A program made the position numbers and the translations under genes. Source: Prinia subflava (lineage: Eukaryota > Chordata > Aves > Passeriformes > Cisticolidae). Taken from it: a stretch of DNA of 64,000 nt. The stretch spans positions 142,658,102 through 142,722,101 of the forward strand of contig NC_086247.1 in NCBI RefSeq assembly GCF_021018805.1. The letters are read 5' to 3'. How positions within the stretch are numbered: the stretch's first letter is position 1; the number at the start of each line of letters is the position of its first letter. A model generated the notes under the pieces. It was given only the letters and a program-made list of their open reading frames with translations, had not been told where the DNA came from and searched no databases. Shown here piece after piece: positions 23,518-37,860 of this stretch.

Positions 23518-26500
23518 CCATAGAACATTGACAGGAATTTGAAAGTAGAAGTGGAAAAGAGATGAAAAACATTTCACTATTCCCTCCTCAAAATTAGATG
23601 TTTTCAAATAGACAGGCTTTGGCTCATCTCAAGCTGCAGAAATTATGCTGAAAGGGGTGAAATTTACTCATTGATATCTTGCCAGGGAGACCCATCCCCT
23701 TGATTGATGAGCTGCAAGCCAAGCAGGCAGCTTTGTAAACTCAAACATGGCTCTGTCCTAAGTGTACTGGGCACCAAAACTGAATGACAAACTTCTCTGC
23801 TTGGCCTCTTCTGTTCTGCCTGCAGTGGTCTGGACTCCAGACATGGAGCTGCACAAAGTAGGAGACAAAAACCATCAGCAGCAGAAAAGCTGGAGCATTT
23901 CTCAGGGTCTGGAGATCACTTTTGTAATGAAACAGAGTCTTGAATTTAAATAAAGTCTGATATGCAAGAAACAATGTTTGTAGAAACAAAATATTCTTCA
24001 TTAGTATTTATACATAACACCAAAACAGATTTATAGGATTATTGAAAGTCCATTACCTTTAAAACTGATCTTTAAGGCATAGCACTCATTTAATGCAAAG
24101 CAATGGAAAACACCAGTGTGACCTTCACAACATATTAAACTTGCTAGGATGCAGAGGTGTGGTGTAGTCTACCTTAAACTAAACATAGACAGTACATTTT
24201 TTACTCTCTGTGTCTCCTCCTCTCTCTTTTTTTATTTTCCTTTAAAAACTGGACAGTGCAATTTTGTACCACATATAATAATAAAAGTTGTTTTGTAGCA
24301 CTTGACATTTTGGAAATGTTTATAACAGGTCTTAAAAGGATTTAAATATTTTAAGATAACACTAAAAACAAGTCTGCATTATCAGAGGTAAACTGGTAGG
24401 ATCTCTAAGGGTATTTCCACCTTGTAATGTTTCCAATAATAGATTAGTGTCTAAGAAACAAAGGAATTTAGAGAGGTATTACATGTTTAATTTACTGCTA
24501 TAGGCATGTAACTAATGAATTAAAGTACATAGGGTTGTATCTACTTTGAGCATAATCTTGGTTTGGGGCAAAGACTCTTATCTGCAAAAACATTTTCTTA
24601 GTCTTAGGATAGTAGAGAAATAGATTTAATTCCTCACATAAATAATTGTTTCTTGACCATAGAAATGAGAAACTGCATATCCATATTCATCAACATTCCA
24701 GTCTAAATATCTGTTAGGGAAAGAATATAAGTTACAGAAGTTTGTTTTGAGACACAAAATTTGGTGTCTTTTTCAGGCTAAATGAGGTTCTGTACTAGGT
24801 GCATGACTTGATTAGTGCAAAAACTTTCTCTTTAATAATGACTGTTTACTGTGAATTGGCTGGAAAACATGTTTATGATGATCACTTTATTAGTCAGCTG
24901 GAGAAATTGCTTGGTTTTAGATTAAAAAATGATCCTTACTCTCAGGGCTGGAAATACTGGAAATACACCCAACTCAATCCCTTCATCTCACAAGTTTTTG
25001 TGGGGTGGGTACAGAGAAGGGCAATCCAGCCTGAACTACTTCTGGCCTTGGCATCTTGGGAAGAACCTGGATGTACCATTTTCCTAACCCCATTCTGTTC
25101 CAGTAGGTAGGAGTTCCACATCTTGTTTGTCTAAATATGTCTAAATTGAAGAGCTGATAATTCATTTGAATTCTTATAAGGACAAATCCAATGGTGTGAC
25201 ACTTTTAAAAACACTCTATTCTGACCCTTTTAGGGGTGACCTTCTCATAACTTCAGTAGGAGTGTAAGTAGGCATGAACATACGTTTTTCAAAAAGTGAT
25301 GAACAAACTACAAAAAGCACAAAATATGTCTGGTTACATTATGATTGCAGGAGGACATGTTTTGATGGATTTTATGTATTTCAGATTGGGTGACTTGTTG
25401 TCAAATAATCTATGGTTTTTTTCTGTCCCTTGTTGAAAGCCTGGAACAGTTTTAACCAGAAAATAAAAGCCTAATAGTGCAACTTTCTCCAAAGACATTT
25501 CAAAATAAGTCATCAGCTGTGCTAAACTTCTTGAACTTTTCAGGTCTAACTCATATTTCCTCAAATACCATACTTTAATGTGAAGAATGGGAAAGCAGGT
25601 TTTGAATCCCAATTGCCCAAATTCTGTGATTTTGTTTTCAAAAATGTTATGAGATGCTTTTAGTCTTGGGTCAACAAGGAGCTTTTAACTTCCTAAGGTA
25701 TTATTTATCAGTAGAGCTGGGGATTTTAGTCATTTATTTATTTATTCTTCTTTCTGCTTTACTTCTGGATAACCAGTTCTGTGCTGGTTGTTCACCCATT
25801 CCACTTAAGTCTTTCATACCTCTGAAATGTTCATCAGATTTGTTACTGATGTATGAACTTAATTTCTTATTGTGAATATTATAGCTTAGGTGGGGAACTG
25901 AAAATGTTACTAGTTGCTGAAAGGGGAAAAAGAGGTAAAATAATCAGCAATTAATAGTCTTTTTACATTAAAAATGGCACATGGAACAAATGGAACATTG
26001 CATTTCATTACACTCTACATTTCATGCAGATCTTAGAGACAACTTTGAAAACAGAATCTTACTTCCAGTTGCTGTTATCAATGAAACTGCTTGTTTCTGA
26101 GCCATGCAGACTCCAGGGAATGAGAAATTAAACAGAAATAACTGTACAGATGAAACAAAATGTATATATTTAGGAAGAAAATTCTCTGATTTTCATGCTG
26201 CCTCATGCCACAATTGTCCTGGCTTCTTAGAGCTTGAGCTGAATCTTTGTTTTAGTAAAATAGGTATGTTGTGTTTTGAAATTCTTATATTGTTACTTAA
26301 AACATACTGCCTTAAAGTTAAAAAAAGTGATTATGGACTGGTTTGAAAGGGAAATATTCAAGAGTAGAAATGAAAATTAAAGATGGTGTCTGTCTGTTTT
26401 TGTGGGCAGGTCTTCTTTATTAATTATTGTATTTTTTTTTGTTTGTTCGAAAATGAAAAATAGAACACCAGAAAATCAGTATTGGTATCTAAAGCAGTAT

Positions 26501-29500
26501 CTGCATCTTTACCTAAGCGTGTGATATTAGGTGTTCATTTCATTCTTGAACAGAGTTAAATTAATTGAAATTTCATTCTTGAAGCACCATAGGTTAATGA
26601 GAGATGTCATAGGAAAGTCACCAGCTTCTACAGAGTGAGGCTGTTATCCCATGTCCTTTGCTCCTCAGCATATTACAAATAACCATATCTCTTTTCCTTA
26701 ACTGACAAGCTTGTTTTAGAACAGGCTATTCAAAAACAATGCAAAACTCTTAAAATCAAGGTATTTTACAGCCACTTAAAGAATTATCATTTTCAATAAC
26801 TAGTTTACAAGAGTGGTCTGTAGAAATAGATGCAGAAGGAGAAATAATTTCCATTTCTGTGATTTTCACAATTAGCTGCAGTATGCATTTTCAGCTTCTA
26901 CAGTGTATTTCCAGTTTCACTGCTCAAGTAGGACAATCAGAAATAATAAGTGCAGTCTCTGAGAAAAAAGTTTAAAGAATGGAGAAGGATCTTTTAAAAT
27001 TTGTGTCAAAATATTTGGATACTGGCTGATTCTAAATAGGCTTCTAACCAGGTAACTTGGCCGTGCCAATTCAAGTACTTTGTCAAATTATGACTTTAAT
27101 TTTCACCTATATTTGATATCATTGTCCACATACAGCCATGCTCAAACCCAGCCTTGTTCTTCCTCCAATTCTGCTGTAACTGTGGTTAAAAAAAATTCTC
27201 AATATTATTACTGAAAAACATCAAAAGTCACTCTTACACCTGGCTTTTAACCAATCTCTTTTTTAAGCCCAAAGAATGCCTTGAATAAGTTTTCATAACC
27301 AAAAAAAAAAAAAAAAAGACACTTTTTAATGTTATCATATTTTCTTAAATTAAAGGAATTTAATTTTTTTTAATGTTGGAAGTTGTTGGGGGGAAAAAAG
27401 CCTAAAATTCTATTCAGAACTTCTTTTTGAGGAAATTAAATAGAAATAATTTGTTTTTGGCATCCTAAAATTTATAGCAGTTCCAGATGAGGTTAAGTGG
27501 TGGTGAAGGGAGAGAACAGGAAAGAGTCCTTTGTTTTTCATGTGAAAATACAAGCCAGTGCAGTAGCTGCAGTGAGATTTGTGATACAACATTGCCTGTG
27601 CTAACCATACCCCATCTGCCCTTGATTCCCATTTACTGTATTAGCAGGCACTGCTCCCACATCCCTCTGTCTCACAGCTGGGGTACCAGGCAGATAAAAT
27701 GTGAGCTGCAAATTGTGCCGTGCTCATAAATGCATCTTCCCACCCCTCCTCCACAGGCAGCAGTTGTCTTCCTTTAGAAAAGAAAGGATAACAGCAAAGT
27801 GTCTCGGGAGCTGGGACAGACAGCAGCTGGGGCAAAGATTCAGTACATGATGTGAGAATTTTCAAATATCAAGAACTACTTTAAAGTTTTACCTGGAGTA
27901 AGAAAGAGCTTTAAATGAGCTTGAAAACTGCTTTTGGACAGCTGCTGCATTTATATATTTGATCAGAGATTCTACCCTGGTGTTACGAATAAAATAATTT
28001 AATTATGAATTTCAGATCTTTATGTATCAACAAAGCAAATAGTTTATTGTAGGCTTTATTTAGAGGTAAGTCTGTGCTTTATGTCTCACATTTGATGAAT
28101 TTGTGATTTTCCAAATAGCCTTGTAGACATGACCAATTGATAAATGAATTTTCTCTTTTCATTAAAATTCATAGATGCTTTTCCATTAGTTTCAGGAGTG
28201 AAACAGTTTCTAATCATCTCTGTATCAGTTATCAACTCTATTTTTAATTTGAAATAAAGTAGTATTAGATTATTATGTACATGGTTCAGTTACAATAGTC
28301 ATTGTAGTGACCTTTCAATTAATTCTTGATTTCCATGGTAAAGGTTTATTCACTTTTGATTGTTACTGTTTTCTCATTTATAGCAATCAAATTACACCTT
28401 ACATCTCCATTTTTCAAGGTAATTCTGGATTAAAAACAAAAATAAGACATGATTTTATAAGATTATGTACCAAACACAATTAAGTACTAGTTTAGATTAA
28501 CTAGACTCAAATAGCAAATTTATCCCTTACCTGTGGTTACTGGGCTTGAGAACCTTGTATTTTCTGCTGAATCTTTCTCAATCTCATCCCCTGCACTAAG
28601 CAGAACCACAGACATTCTGCCATCACACTTTGCACCATAATGCACATACCAGAGGTTCTTGGAGACAAACACACCAAAATTTGAATCTTTCTGTTCTTCA
28701 GCTATTCAAATATAAAAAAGTTCATCTGAATGGTATACTGCATTTTTGCTCAGGCTTGCCTTGTTCTGCAGGATAGCAAGTCCTCCTGATGGAATGATTA
28801 CTAAAAATTGGCTTTGGGGAAAAAAATTCCTACTCTTGGAACAAATCTAGAGATCTTGAGAAATGATTACAGCTGGTCATTCTGTAGGTCTCAGGTAATT
28901 TTGCACTTATATAATCCCTAGCTTTGAACACTTTTGTTGGGTTCCCATTGCAAGATGGTGAGTGATAAAATACAAACATGATGGACAGCAAACTATGTTT
29001 TTTCATTAATCCCCACACAAGCTTCTATCAAATATCTTAATCTCAAACTACTGCAAAGATTGAGAGATTCTTTAAACAGCACTACAATGGTACCAATTCA
29101 TGCTGAAAGGAGAAAAGTTCTGAAATTGTTTTTTTAAATCTACATTGTTCACACATTTCTTCATCATCTACGCATTTTAAATGGAAAAAAACTATACATG
29201 TAATAGAAGAAACCAAGGACAGAAGAAAACGAAATCTATTCACAGCTGGAAGCTTTGACCAACAGTATACCTGTGTAAAAGTGAACACACTCTACTAGGA
29301 AGAAAAAGATTTTTTTCTGCAGTTATGGGGAATTCCAATAAACTTTAAAATCATTGAGGTGCTTATTGTAAAAGAGAATTTGAGTCTCATTTCTGATTTT
29401 TTGGCAGCATGATTTGTTATGTTGTTTTCCACAGCATTTTCTTTGAATGAACAGCAGATAAAGGAAGAATCAAGCACATACAAGATGAGGCCACAGGGAC

Positions 29501-30094
29501 AATAAATATTGACAGTTTAGTTAGGAAAATTTGGTAGCTTTAAGAATTTATATCAAGCTTGATGTACAGTGAGGAATATCAAGCATAATGGGTTTCAGGA
29601 AGAAGTATCTGTCCTCTTTATCCTTACTGCAACTTCTTGATAATTGAACATCACATTCCTTCCTTATGAGACAGAAGCCTTGCTGGACTTCACTGTTCTC
29701 ATTGTTGCCCTTTAGAAAATATCAGTTTTGAGGCTTTACCATTTGTAAGGATGTTTCAGCAAAGAAGACAGAAAGGAGTTAAAAACTGATGCCAGGCTAA
29801 AGATCTCTGTGAAAACTTTGTCAGTTGTTCAAGGTGAAATGGCATAGCTGTTTTTATAAAAAGAAAAATTCCATTCAGCTTCCCTTGACACTGCTGTGTT
29901 CTCTATATCTGCCTCAAGGTTCTTAACACTCACTGCTCCAGCACTAATCACTGTGCCTCTGTGGACAGCAGGAGAGAGAGGGATGATGAAACCCATCTAA
30001 ACAGACCACAAACCCCAGAATGTTTGCTGTCACGTCTTGTGCAAACTCCTGTGCATGTACGTGTACAAATATGTGTTTATAGGTCCACCCGTGG
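23516..30094. other. Single-copy AT-rich non-coding DNA
   Basis: No transposon or gene was recognised. The interval contains an A17 run at 27301-27317 and a GC-richer patch at about 27590-27840 of unknown origin. Open frames (for example 24799-25110 and 25334-25612) show no known motif. Confidence 0.6.
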
Positions 30095-30121
30095 GTATAC
30101 ATGTGTGTGTGTGTGCACACA
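30095..30121. repeat. Alternating purine-pyrimidine tract
   Basis: 27 bases alternate strictly between purine and pyrimidine, including (GT)8-like and GCACAC units. Such tracts can adopt Z-DNA under supercoiling. A less regular TG/CA-rich stretch surrounds it (30046-30145). Confidence 0.85.
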
Positions 30122-30615
30122 AATATACCAATACACACAAACACAATGCACCAAGTCACACTACGGGCTGCAGAAAAGTTGTGTGGTTTCTTTCTCTGCA
30201 GGAGAAATATCTCACAGCATGAATCATGAGTGTGAACAAAGACTTTCCACAGAGTAGCTTAATGTACTAAAAATCCAAACTGGTAACTATAGACCCATTT
30301 GTGTACCCATATGGGAGAGCTGTGCATTTAAAGAACTTGGTTTGTGCTATCACCTTATACAGCCATTTGAGTGCTGTGGAAGGTCTGGTAATGAAGAGTG
30401 AAATACATTACAATCTGGATGTCTCCTCCTCTAAATGGTGACATTCTCTTGCATATTGTGTGATCTGGAGGTGTACAAGTGAGAAAGTGGCAGTGTTTTT
30501 GGCAAGACTGCTTTGTAGTAGAGTAAGTTCAGGAATTTGAGAGTCATATTCAAAATGAAGTGTGGATTTCAGTCTGGTTTCTCACACCTCATATGCATTT
30601 TGAGTCCTCTGTTTG

Positions 30616-30641
30616 AAATAGATCCACTCATGGATCTATTT
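30616..30641. repeat. Perfect 11 bp inverted repeat (hairpin)
   Basis: The arms aaatagatcca (30616-30626) and tggatctattt (30631-30641) are exact reverse complements around a 4-base loop, ctca. The stem is too short for a microRNA precursor. No T-run terminator or other RNA signal was noted. Confidence 0.8.
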
Positions 30642-33600
30642 ACAGAATTGAATAATGATTAATTAAAAGGTTTGAACCTTGGATTCCTTTGTTTCTGCAG
30701 TGTTTCTTAGCTGTTGTCAATTTTATTAGCTGTCCAATTATTTTTCTGATTGCAGTTAGAAACTCCCATCCTGAGTTGAGAAACTTCTCTTGATTATGTT
30801 TGCACTGAAACTTGATCTGTGGAAAGTTTAAATTCCAGCAAATTGACATTTCTGTAGAAACCCACCCCCACAAAATTCATAAAAGAATTCCTGACAATTT
30901 TCAACTACAAAGTAGAGTACAGGAAGAGACACACATTTACAGCCTGTCACAGAGGTTATGTAGGGAGTTCCTTTATTTAAAGATTGTAACATTTAATTTT
31001 TGATTATATGTGTAATTTAGAATTCAGAATGAAATACCACAGTGATAAATAGCAATCTGTACAGAAATGGCAATAGGAGTGAATGACAGGAAGAGGTTAA
31101 ATGGTAAGCTGACACTAATTTTCCACCACATCCTCTATGAGTTATAAAAAGAAAATTCATCACCAAGATAAAATCACAACACAAAAGATCAGGCAGGTAA
31201 TACAAAAGGTGAACTGAAATTCAGTGACAAAGTTCAGATACCTTCCCACTTCAGCAGGGATTTGATGCAAACTCCAACAAACATATCTTTAATTGTTAGT
31301 ATTTAAAAGATTTCATTCACTGACAAACTCTTAATCATTCACTGAGGACAAAATTCTTCACTAACTTCACTTGTTATTTCTGTTAATCCAAATTGGGTTT
31401 CAAGGCTGTCACTGCATAAATTCTCAGTCCCAAGGGCTGGGAAAATAGTCTGCTTTCATTTAACCTTGCAAAAAAGTACATTTTGTGATACTGATCCAAC
31501 ATTTAGCAACCATTCTCCTTGTACTGAGAGTTCCTGCAGGCTGTCACATTGCAGGAAACACAGGAAGAAACACAGACCACCTCAGATAAAATTATTCAGG
31601 CTCTTGATTAATTGCCAGTAGTGTGATCTGCCTCACTTTGGGGCTCACAAAAGCTGTTCTCCCTATGGTTTATGCAGACTTGTAGAGGGATAAGTGCTTG
31701 CCTTTTCTTCTGCCTTTACCTTTGCAAACATTAGGAAAATTCTTCAGCTTGCTACATTTCTTCCTTTCATAGACATATAAATAATGTACTGATACAGGTA
31801 AGGTGGTATTTTGTTAGCATTAGTGTTATAAGTAGGAGGCAATAATAATAGATAGTAAAATAGCTGATGCTAGAAGGTGATGTCAAAAATTTATTGCAAG
31901 GATGAACAAATATATGTCTAGACAGGTGGAAGCAATACATTGAGCAGAAAGGATAGATGCAGGATTTTAGAGGATCTTGCCTTCTCCCCATAAAATTTTT
32001 GAGCTGTGCTTTGCAATCAGATCTGGGAAAATATAATGCTGCTTTTCCCATTTTTTTTTCCTTCAAGCAAATATCATTCTACAGAGAAATGTAAAGTTTA
32101 ATTAAGAATTTGCAGCCCAAGTCTTTTATAATTCTACTCATTGTGGTAGATTATGGGGATTTTTTTCTGCATTCTACATTAGAATATGTCATAGTACAAT
32201 GCCAAGTTAATTAGAACTCTATAGGTTTGAATTCCAAGATGGCAAAAGGTTGATTGTTTTTATTTCAGCTTGTTCCTTCTGGTAATTGTCACTAAACATT
32301 TGAATGAGGCTACTATTCAAAGTTAAAAAAAAAAAAGTCAGTGGAAAAAATGCCTGCCATTTCTGACCAGCCAAAATTTTATTCACCTCATATCATGACC
32401 ACTCTTACAGTTCATTCTTTTACTCCTGAAAGAATTTATTTTCTCATATACAATCATTCCTTAGGACACAACATTGTTTGAAAAGGCTCACCCAGGTTAT
32501 GCAGAGTCTTTGACATGCCCAAATAAATCTAAAATTATCAGGAGGGCTAAGCCAAATAATACATGTGTGTGAATACTGAAAATGCTTTACTTGATACACT
32601 GAGGTTTCTAAAACACTGCACAAGTTTCCACACTGCCAGGGGATGGCCCCCACATTGTCTTTATCCCTGATGGGTAAATTGTAACTGTATTCCTTTTTTC
32701 TCTTTCCATCTTTTGAACAAAGGTGTCATCCAAAGTCACAGTTAGAGGACTGGCAGAAAATTTTATCAGTTGGAACATTCTTGAAAGTCAAGATTTTTTC
32801 AGACATAAAAACCTACAATTTGAAAGGGGAAATATCTACATCCCAAACTTTCCCAAAAATTAGGTAATGTCTCAGATATCTTTGGTAAAATAGAAAAACT
32901 CTTCTAAAAATTGTAGGACAAATTAGCTGATAATAATAATAGAAAATAAAATTTCTAAACAAAAATAAACGTTTTTAATTTAAAATTAGTGTTCTTACAG
33001 TGATAAAACTTATGATGGTCATCTTTAACCCTTAGTACATGCATGTATTTCTTTAAAAGGTACACTTTAAGCCACCTCTCCTTATAGCTTTCAGATGCTA
33101 TATTTAGAGCTATTTTCTGGTTAAAAAAAAAATCCAACACTAATTCAACTATTTTTCCTTACCTTATTCAGCAGTCCCCTTGCTAGTTACATTTCCACTG
33201 ACTGGCCTTTCCTTTTTTAATTTTTGTTTTGAACTTGGGGACTATGGAGGGTGTACTGAAATGTGGATAAACCTGAGTAATGAACCTTCCTCACTGTACC
33301 TGTCTTTACCAAGTATTTTAGCATTAATTAAATTTTATTAAGAAGGGGTTTTTTTCTTTTTTTTTATATTTTATTTCTGATAACATATATATTCAATGTG
33401 ATTGTATAAACAGAGTTAGTTTTATTTATATACAAAAGTTACTCTTTTGGGGAGTAGTCCAATGATCACAGTGCTGAAAATCTGATACACTTGTGTCAAA
33501 GTACTTTTAGTAAATATATTACTTGAACTTGAGTTTTCTTTCTGAAGGTCTAAAGCTCCATGACTGTGAGGGTGACATTCTTGGAAAAGTCTGTAATTTC

Positions 33601-36600
33601 CCTTGGCACCAGGTTTCATTTATTCAAAATATTCCATTCGGTGATGCCTTCCTCTCACCATCAGGATTCTGATGTCTTCTGACAGTGATGATGGTGGCAG
33701 AATAAATTCTGGGGTTCTCTCCTTGATTTATTGCTTCAATGTAATATTTTTCCTTTAACATTCATAGCTGTCCTTAGCAGAAAATCCTTGAATTCAGCTC
33801 TGTGTATTCTTCTTTATAGTCAAGCAAACAGCTTAAGACGAAATAAGGATGGGATCCCAGCTTCTCCCTGTCCTATAATAATTTGGAGTTTCAGTTCATC
33901 TTCAGGTATGTTGTTTTACCTCTCTGCCTTTCTTACTTCTCAGTTGAAACAAACAGGCTGTATCTAAAATTCATCTTTTCTTAAAGGATTTGTGCACCTT
34001 TTGCCAAGTAAAAGAGCTGAGATGTTAAATACTTTTGTATGTAAAAGACTTTTGTGTGTACCTTCATAAATCAGTTGTCTACAGGTCATGGGTATTTCTG
34101 AAGATACCTCACACCATGAAAAAGGCACGGACAAGAACTTTGAGGTGAGAGAGGAGGAAGTAAAGGAAATACTGGAGGATGGGAGATACCAAGGATGAAT
34201 TAAGGACATGCAAAGACTGACTTGGACAAATTGCAGTTCAGAGTGGGACTGCAAAAACATCTAACCATCACTTCTTGTCTTTCTTTTTTCCCCAGCAGCC
34301 TACAGCTATAGGTCCTTCAGGCTTTCAGAACTGGCCCTGCTGATGAAAAACAGCAACTATCATCAATCATGCTGATTCAAAGTCAAGTACAGTGAAGTAG
34401 GAGCCTTCCCAAAAATCTTATGGCTACTGCATCAAAAGCTACAATAAACATGTGTACAGACATGTGCAATTCATCATTTAAAATAGCTGGGGTACTTCTG
34501 GTATGGGCAGCTAAATACAACAGGCATCTTCAGTGTATAAACTGAGCGTACCCAAGTGGATGCGTTTATTTTTAAAGGAAAATTATGACTATTCCCATTA
34601 GTATCTTTGAGACAATTTTGATAGTACTTTATAGTTTGTAATTATATTTTTTTTTCAGGTTAAAATAACATCTTAGAGGTCACTGAGAATCTAGCAATTA
34701 AATGTTCAACCTTCTATTCATACTGAAAGTGAAAAATGTATCATGGTAGCACATTAGCTCCAGCTGTAGAACCTAATTTCCCTGAATGCCTAGAGAATTT
34801 CAATGACAGTTTCAAGAGATGTAATACTTGTGGAAGTAAGGTATTAAAAGAATACTTAGAGTTATCAGTTATATAAAAGTTTAATGCATTTATCTTTAAT
34901 GATTTAACATCTAATAATTTATCAGGTTTAAATATTTTTAATAGGAATATTTTGACTGTAGAGTCTACTTATTTGTTTTTCACTATACCTGATAGCTAAG
35001 AAGACTGATACACAACTATATCATATCAGTTGCCTGTTGATTTTATGAAAGAGTAGTCTAAATATAATAAAGGAATTTGAATAATAATCCAGAACATTTA
35101 ACCATGACAAGGTTAAAGTCTACAGAATACATTAAGTGGATGTTCTTGTGCACTCACAAAGCAGTTGTCTCCCTGGTTTTTTGATAGTGCTCTCTAACAC
35201 AAACCTGAAACCAGTCCTTCAGACCCACTAAAGAAAAAACAGGATCTGGACATGAGGAAAAGCTAACAAAGATGTGAAAAAAATAGTGCTGTTTAAAATA
35301 AACATTTTAATTTATTTTAATTATGTGCTATTTTGTAGTCAGATTATTACTCTTTTATTTGAGTGAAACACACTGCAGTGAGATAAGAAATTATATAAAG
35401 TATGAAAAGTACACTCAAAAAGGTAAAAATGAAAAATGGGAAAATTAACATAGTGTAACATTAACCTGAGTAGCATTCAAACATAAAGGTAAATCATCTA
35501 CTCAATATACAGAGTAAAATAAGGTATATTTGTTTAAGATCTCTTTACCATTTAAACATTTAGTGTTTTTATTGAAAATATTACTAGGCAGAAATACTGT
35601 GGCTTTTTTCTATGGGAAATACACCATTTTTTGGACATGATTTTCTAGTATAAGAAAGAGAAGAATGAAAATACAGAGGAAAATATGCACCCCTACATAT
35701 AAAATAAGCAGAAAGGGAAGATTTGAATGTCACCCAGTGCAAAATTACTTTATCACACTTCTAATGTACAGTCATACCACCCCAAACATGTAAGAAAGGA
35801 AAGAAATGGTTCTCCTTTTCCCTCTTCCTCTAAACTCTATTGTTGTAATCCTATTTCCATCAGATATCAAGCCTTTTTTTGTCGTTGCTTTTGCGTTCAG
35901 CCATTTTTTCAAAGCAGCTGGAGGAGACAAAGTGCCTGCTTACAGTCCTAGAAATAAATCTCTAAACCTCCTTTAAGGGTGAATTATGTGTATACTTGTA
36001 GGCTGGAGGGTGTCAGAGCTGGGAGTGAAAACAGGGACATAGGACTCATACATATTCACACGCATTTTTATTATCTCCCTGTCTGCACAGTGCTCACTCT
36101 GCTGACATACATGTTGCCCTGATGTCTTTGAGTCATTAAAATGACAAGCTTTAAAAAAATCCAGTTTTGTCTTTATCTGACACGTGTATTTCGCTATGGT
36201 GGACAATTCTCTTTCCTTGCAGGCAGAACCATAAGGCCAAGACATTCTAGCAAATGAGAACAAAACATGAACTAATATGATGTGCTCTGGAGTAGCCTGT
36301 GGTCTTGAGCTGAGAGAAATATTTCTTTTGCACACCATGGGGTCCTTCCGCGGGATACTTGTTATCTTGTTTGTAAGATATGGTAACTTTTTTGTTATTG
36401 CAAAGAAAATTACATTCTTTTAAAGGTCTATTCATATTTAAAATATTTCAAAGAAAGGCTTAAAATTAAAATTTTAAAGTTTCAGAATAAAAAAACTGCT
36501 GAAAATATCTTCAAGAAATTTCTGTTGGAGGGACTAGTAAAGAGACTTTTCCTCACCTCAAGGTTTGGCACCTTCATATCCAAACACCTGGGCTTCTGGG

Positions 36601-37539
36601 ACTCATGAACCCTTTTATGGCTTGACTACCTACATCCTTCTTTTTTCACTGTTCTCCTAAAAACATTATAACAAGGACATCTATCATATCTCTTCCTTAC
36701 ATAGTAATGATTTAATAGGTGAATAAATGCTTGGGGAACTACACTGTGCTGTACTACTTACTGAAATAAAAAGTTGGTATTGTCTTGTACAAATCACTGC
36801 AGAAACACACAGGTTTCAGTGCTTCAAGCCTTTTGACCAAATTGAGGTAAAACCATCTGAATTCTATGTATCTAATCCCATATATCAAAACAGTACTAGG
36901 ACAGACATGGCTAAATCATATGCCTCTGTGTAACAGAATATTTTCACTCCGTGTCACTCCATGCAAGCAACTTTTAATATAAGTTTATATTTTTATGTCA
37001 TTTATGTATTCAATACACGGGTGAAACGTTGAGTGTAGCAAGCTTTGAAGTACTCATGGGTCTGACATCACCACCTCCATGAAGGAGCTATAACTTCATA
37101 CTTCATATTTACTCCTACACTAACTTCATTAGGAAAAGATGAAAAATAGAGAAGTGTTTCATATCTTCATTAGAGATGACATATTTAATACAGAGTTATG
37201 AAATTTAGAAAATATGTACATAGTAAGTAAAATATTAATGATATGTCCCCTGCTCAGATGACGTGGAAAAGCTCTTCACTTCTCAAGTAGGAAATTAACC
37301 ACCAGTAATTAGTGAATCTCATCACCCTTCTGCTGAAAGGGTGGTTCCTGTGTTTTACTTTGACAGTCATTGGATGACTCCCACAATATCCAGTGCCTAG
37401 CAAAACATCAGGAGGAATTTACTTCCCTTGGTAAGAAGACATCTTGCACAAAAGGTACTTCAAAGAAAATATTAATATTAATAATCAGCTTCACAGACAA
37501 ATGAATTCAACCTAAGAGGTACAAAGGAGCACAAATACA

Positions 37540-37860
37540 GCATGGGAGTGGCTCTTCATTGGCACCTTCTCTTTGCCTTCATAAACATGAAGTGTCTGAG
37601 GCAAACATCAGCCCATCTCCCGAGAGTCATAACCCTGCCAGTAATGTTTATCATCAGTTTTGCCTCCAGGAAGCAATCTGATCAATAAAACATATTTTTA
37701 AACTGCCTGCTTAACACAGTATGAACAATGCCATTTAGCACTTACATATCAGCTTATGCTTGTGCTGCTGCACACACACTGACTAATTAATCAACTAAAA
37801 CAAAAGAAAGAAAGCCTTGCACTGTCTCTGTGTAACTGGAGCACTAAAGGCAGAGGGGTT
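37540..37860. promoter_or_regulatory. Possible conserved non-coding element
   Basis: A non-repetitive segment with more balanced composition than its surroundings and a homeodomain-like TAATTAAT at 37784-37791, next to a short CA repeat (cacacacac) at 37771-37779. No open frame of note. It has the texture of a vertebrate developmental enhancer, but this is inferred and only an alignment could show conservation. Confidence 0.25.

Noticed and set aside
25000..25110. Possible CR1 fragment ('gggtacagagaagggcaatcc' resembles 'ggtccagaggagggcaacc')
   Set aside because: The similarity covers only about 20 bases and the flanks do not follow CR1 order.
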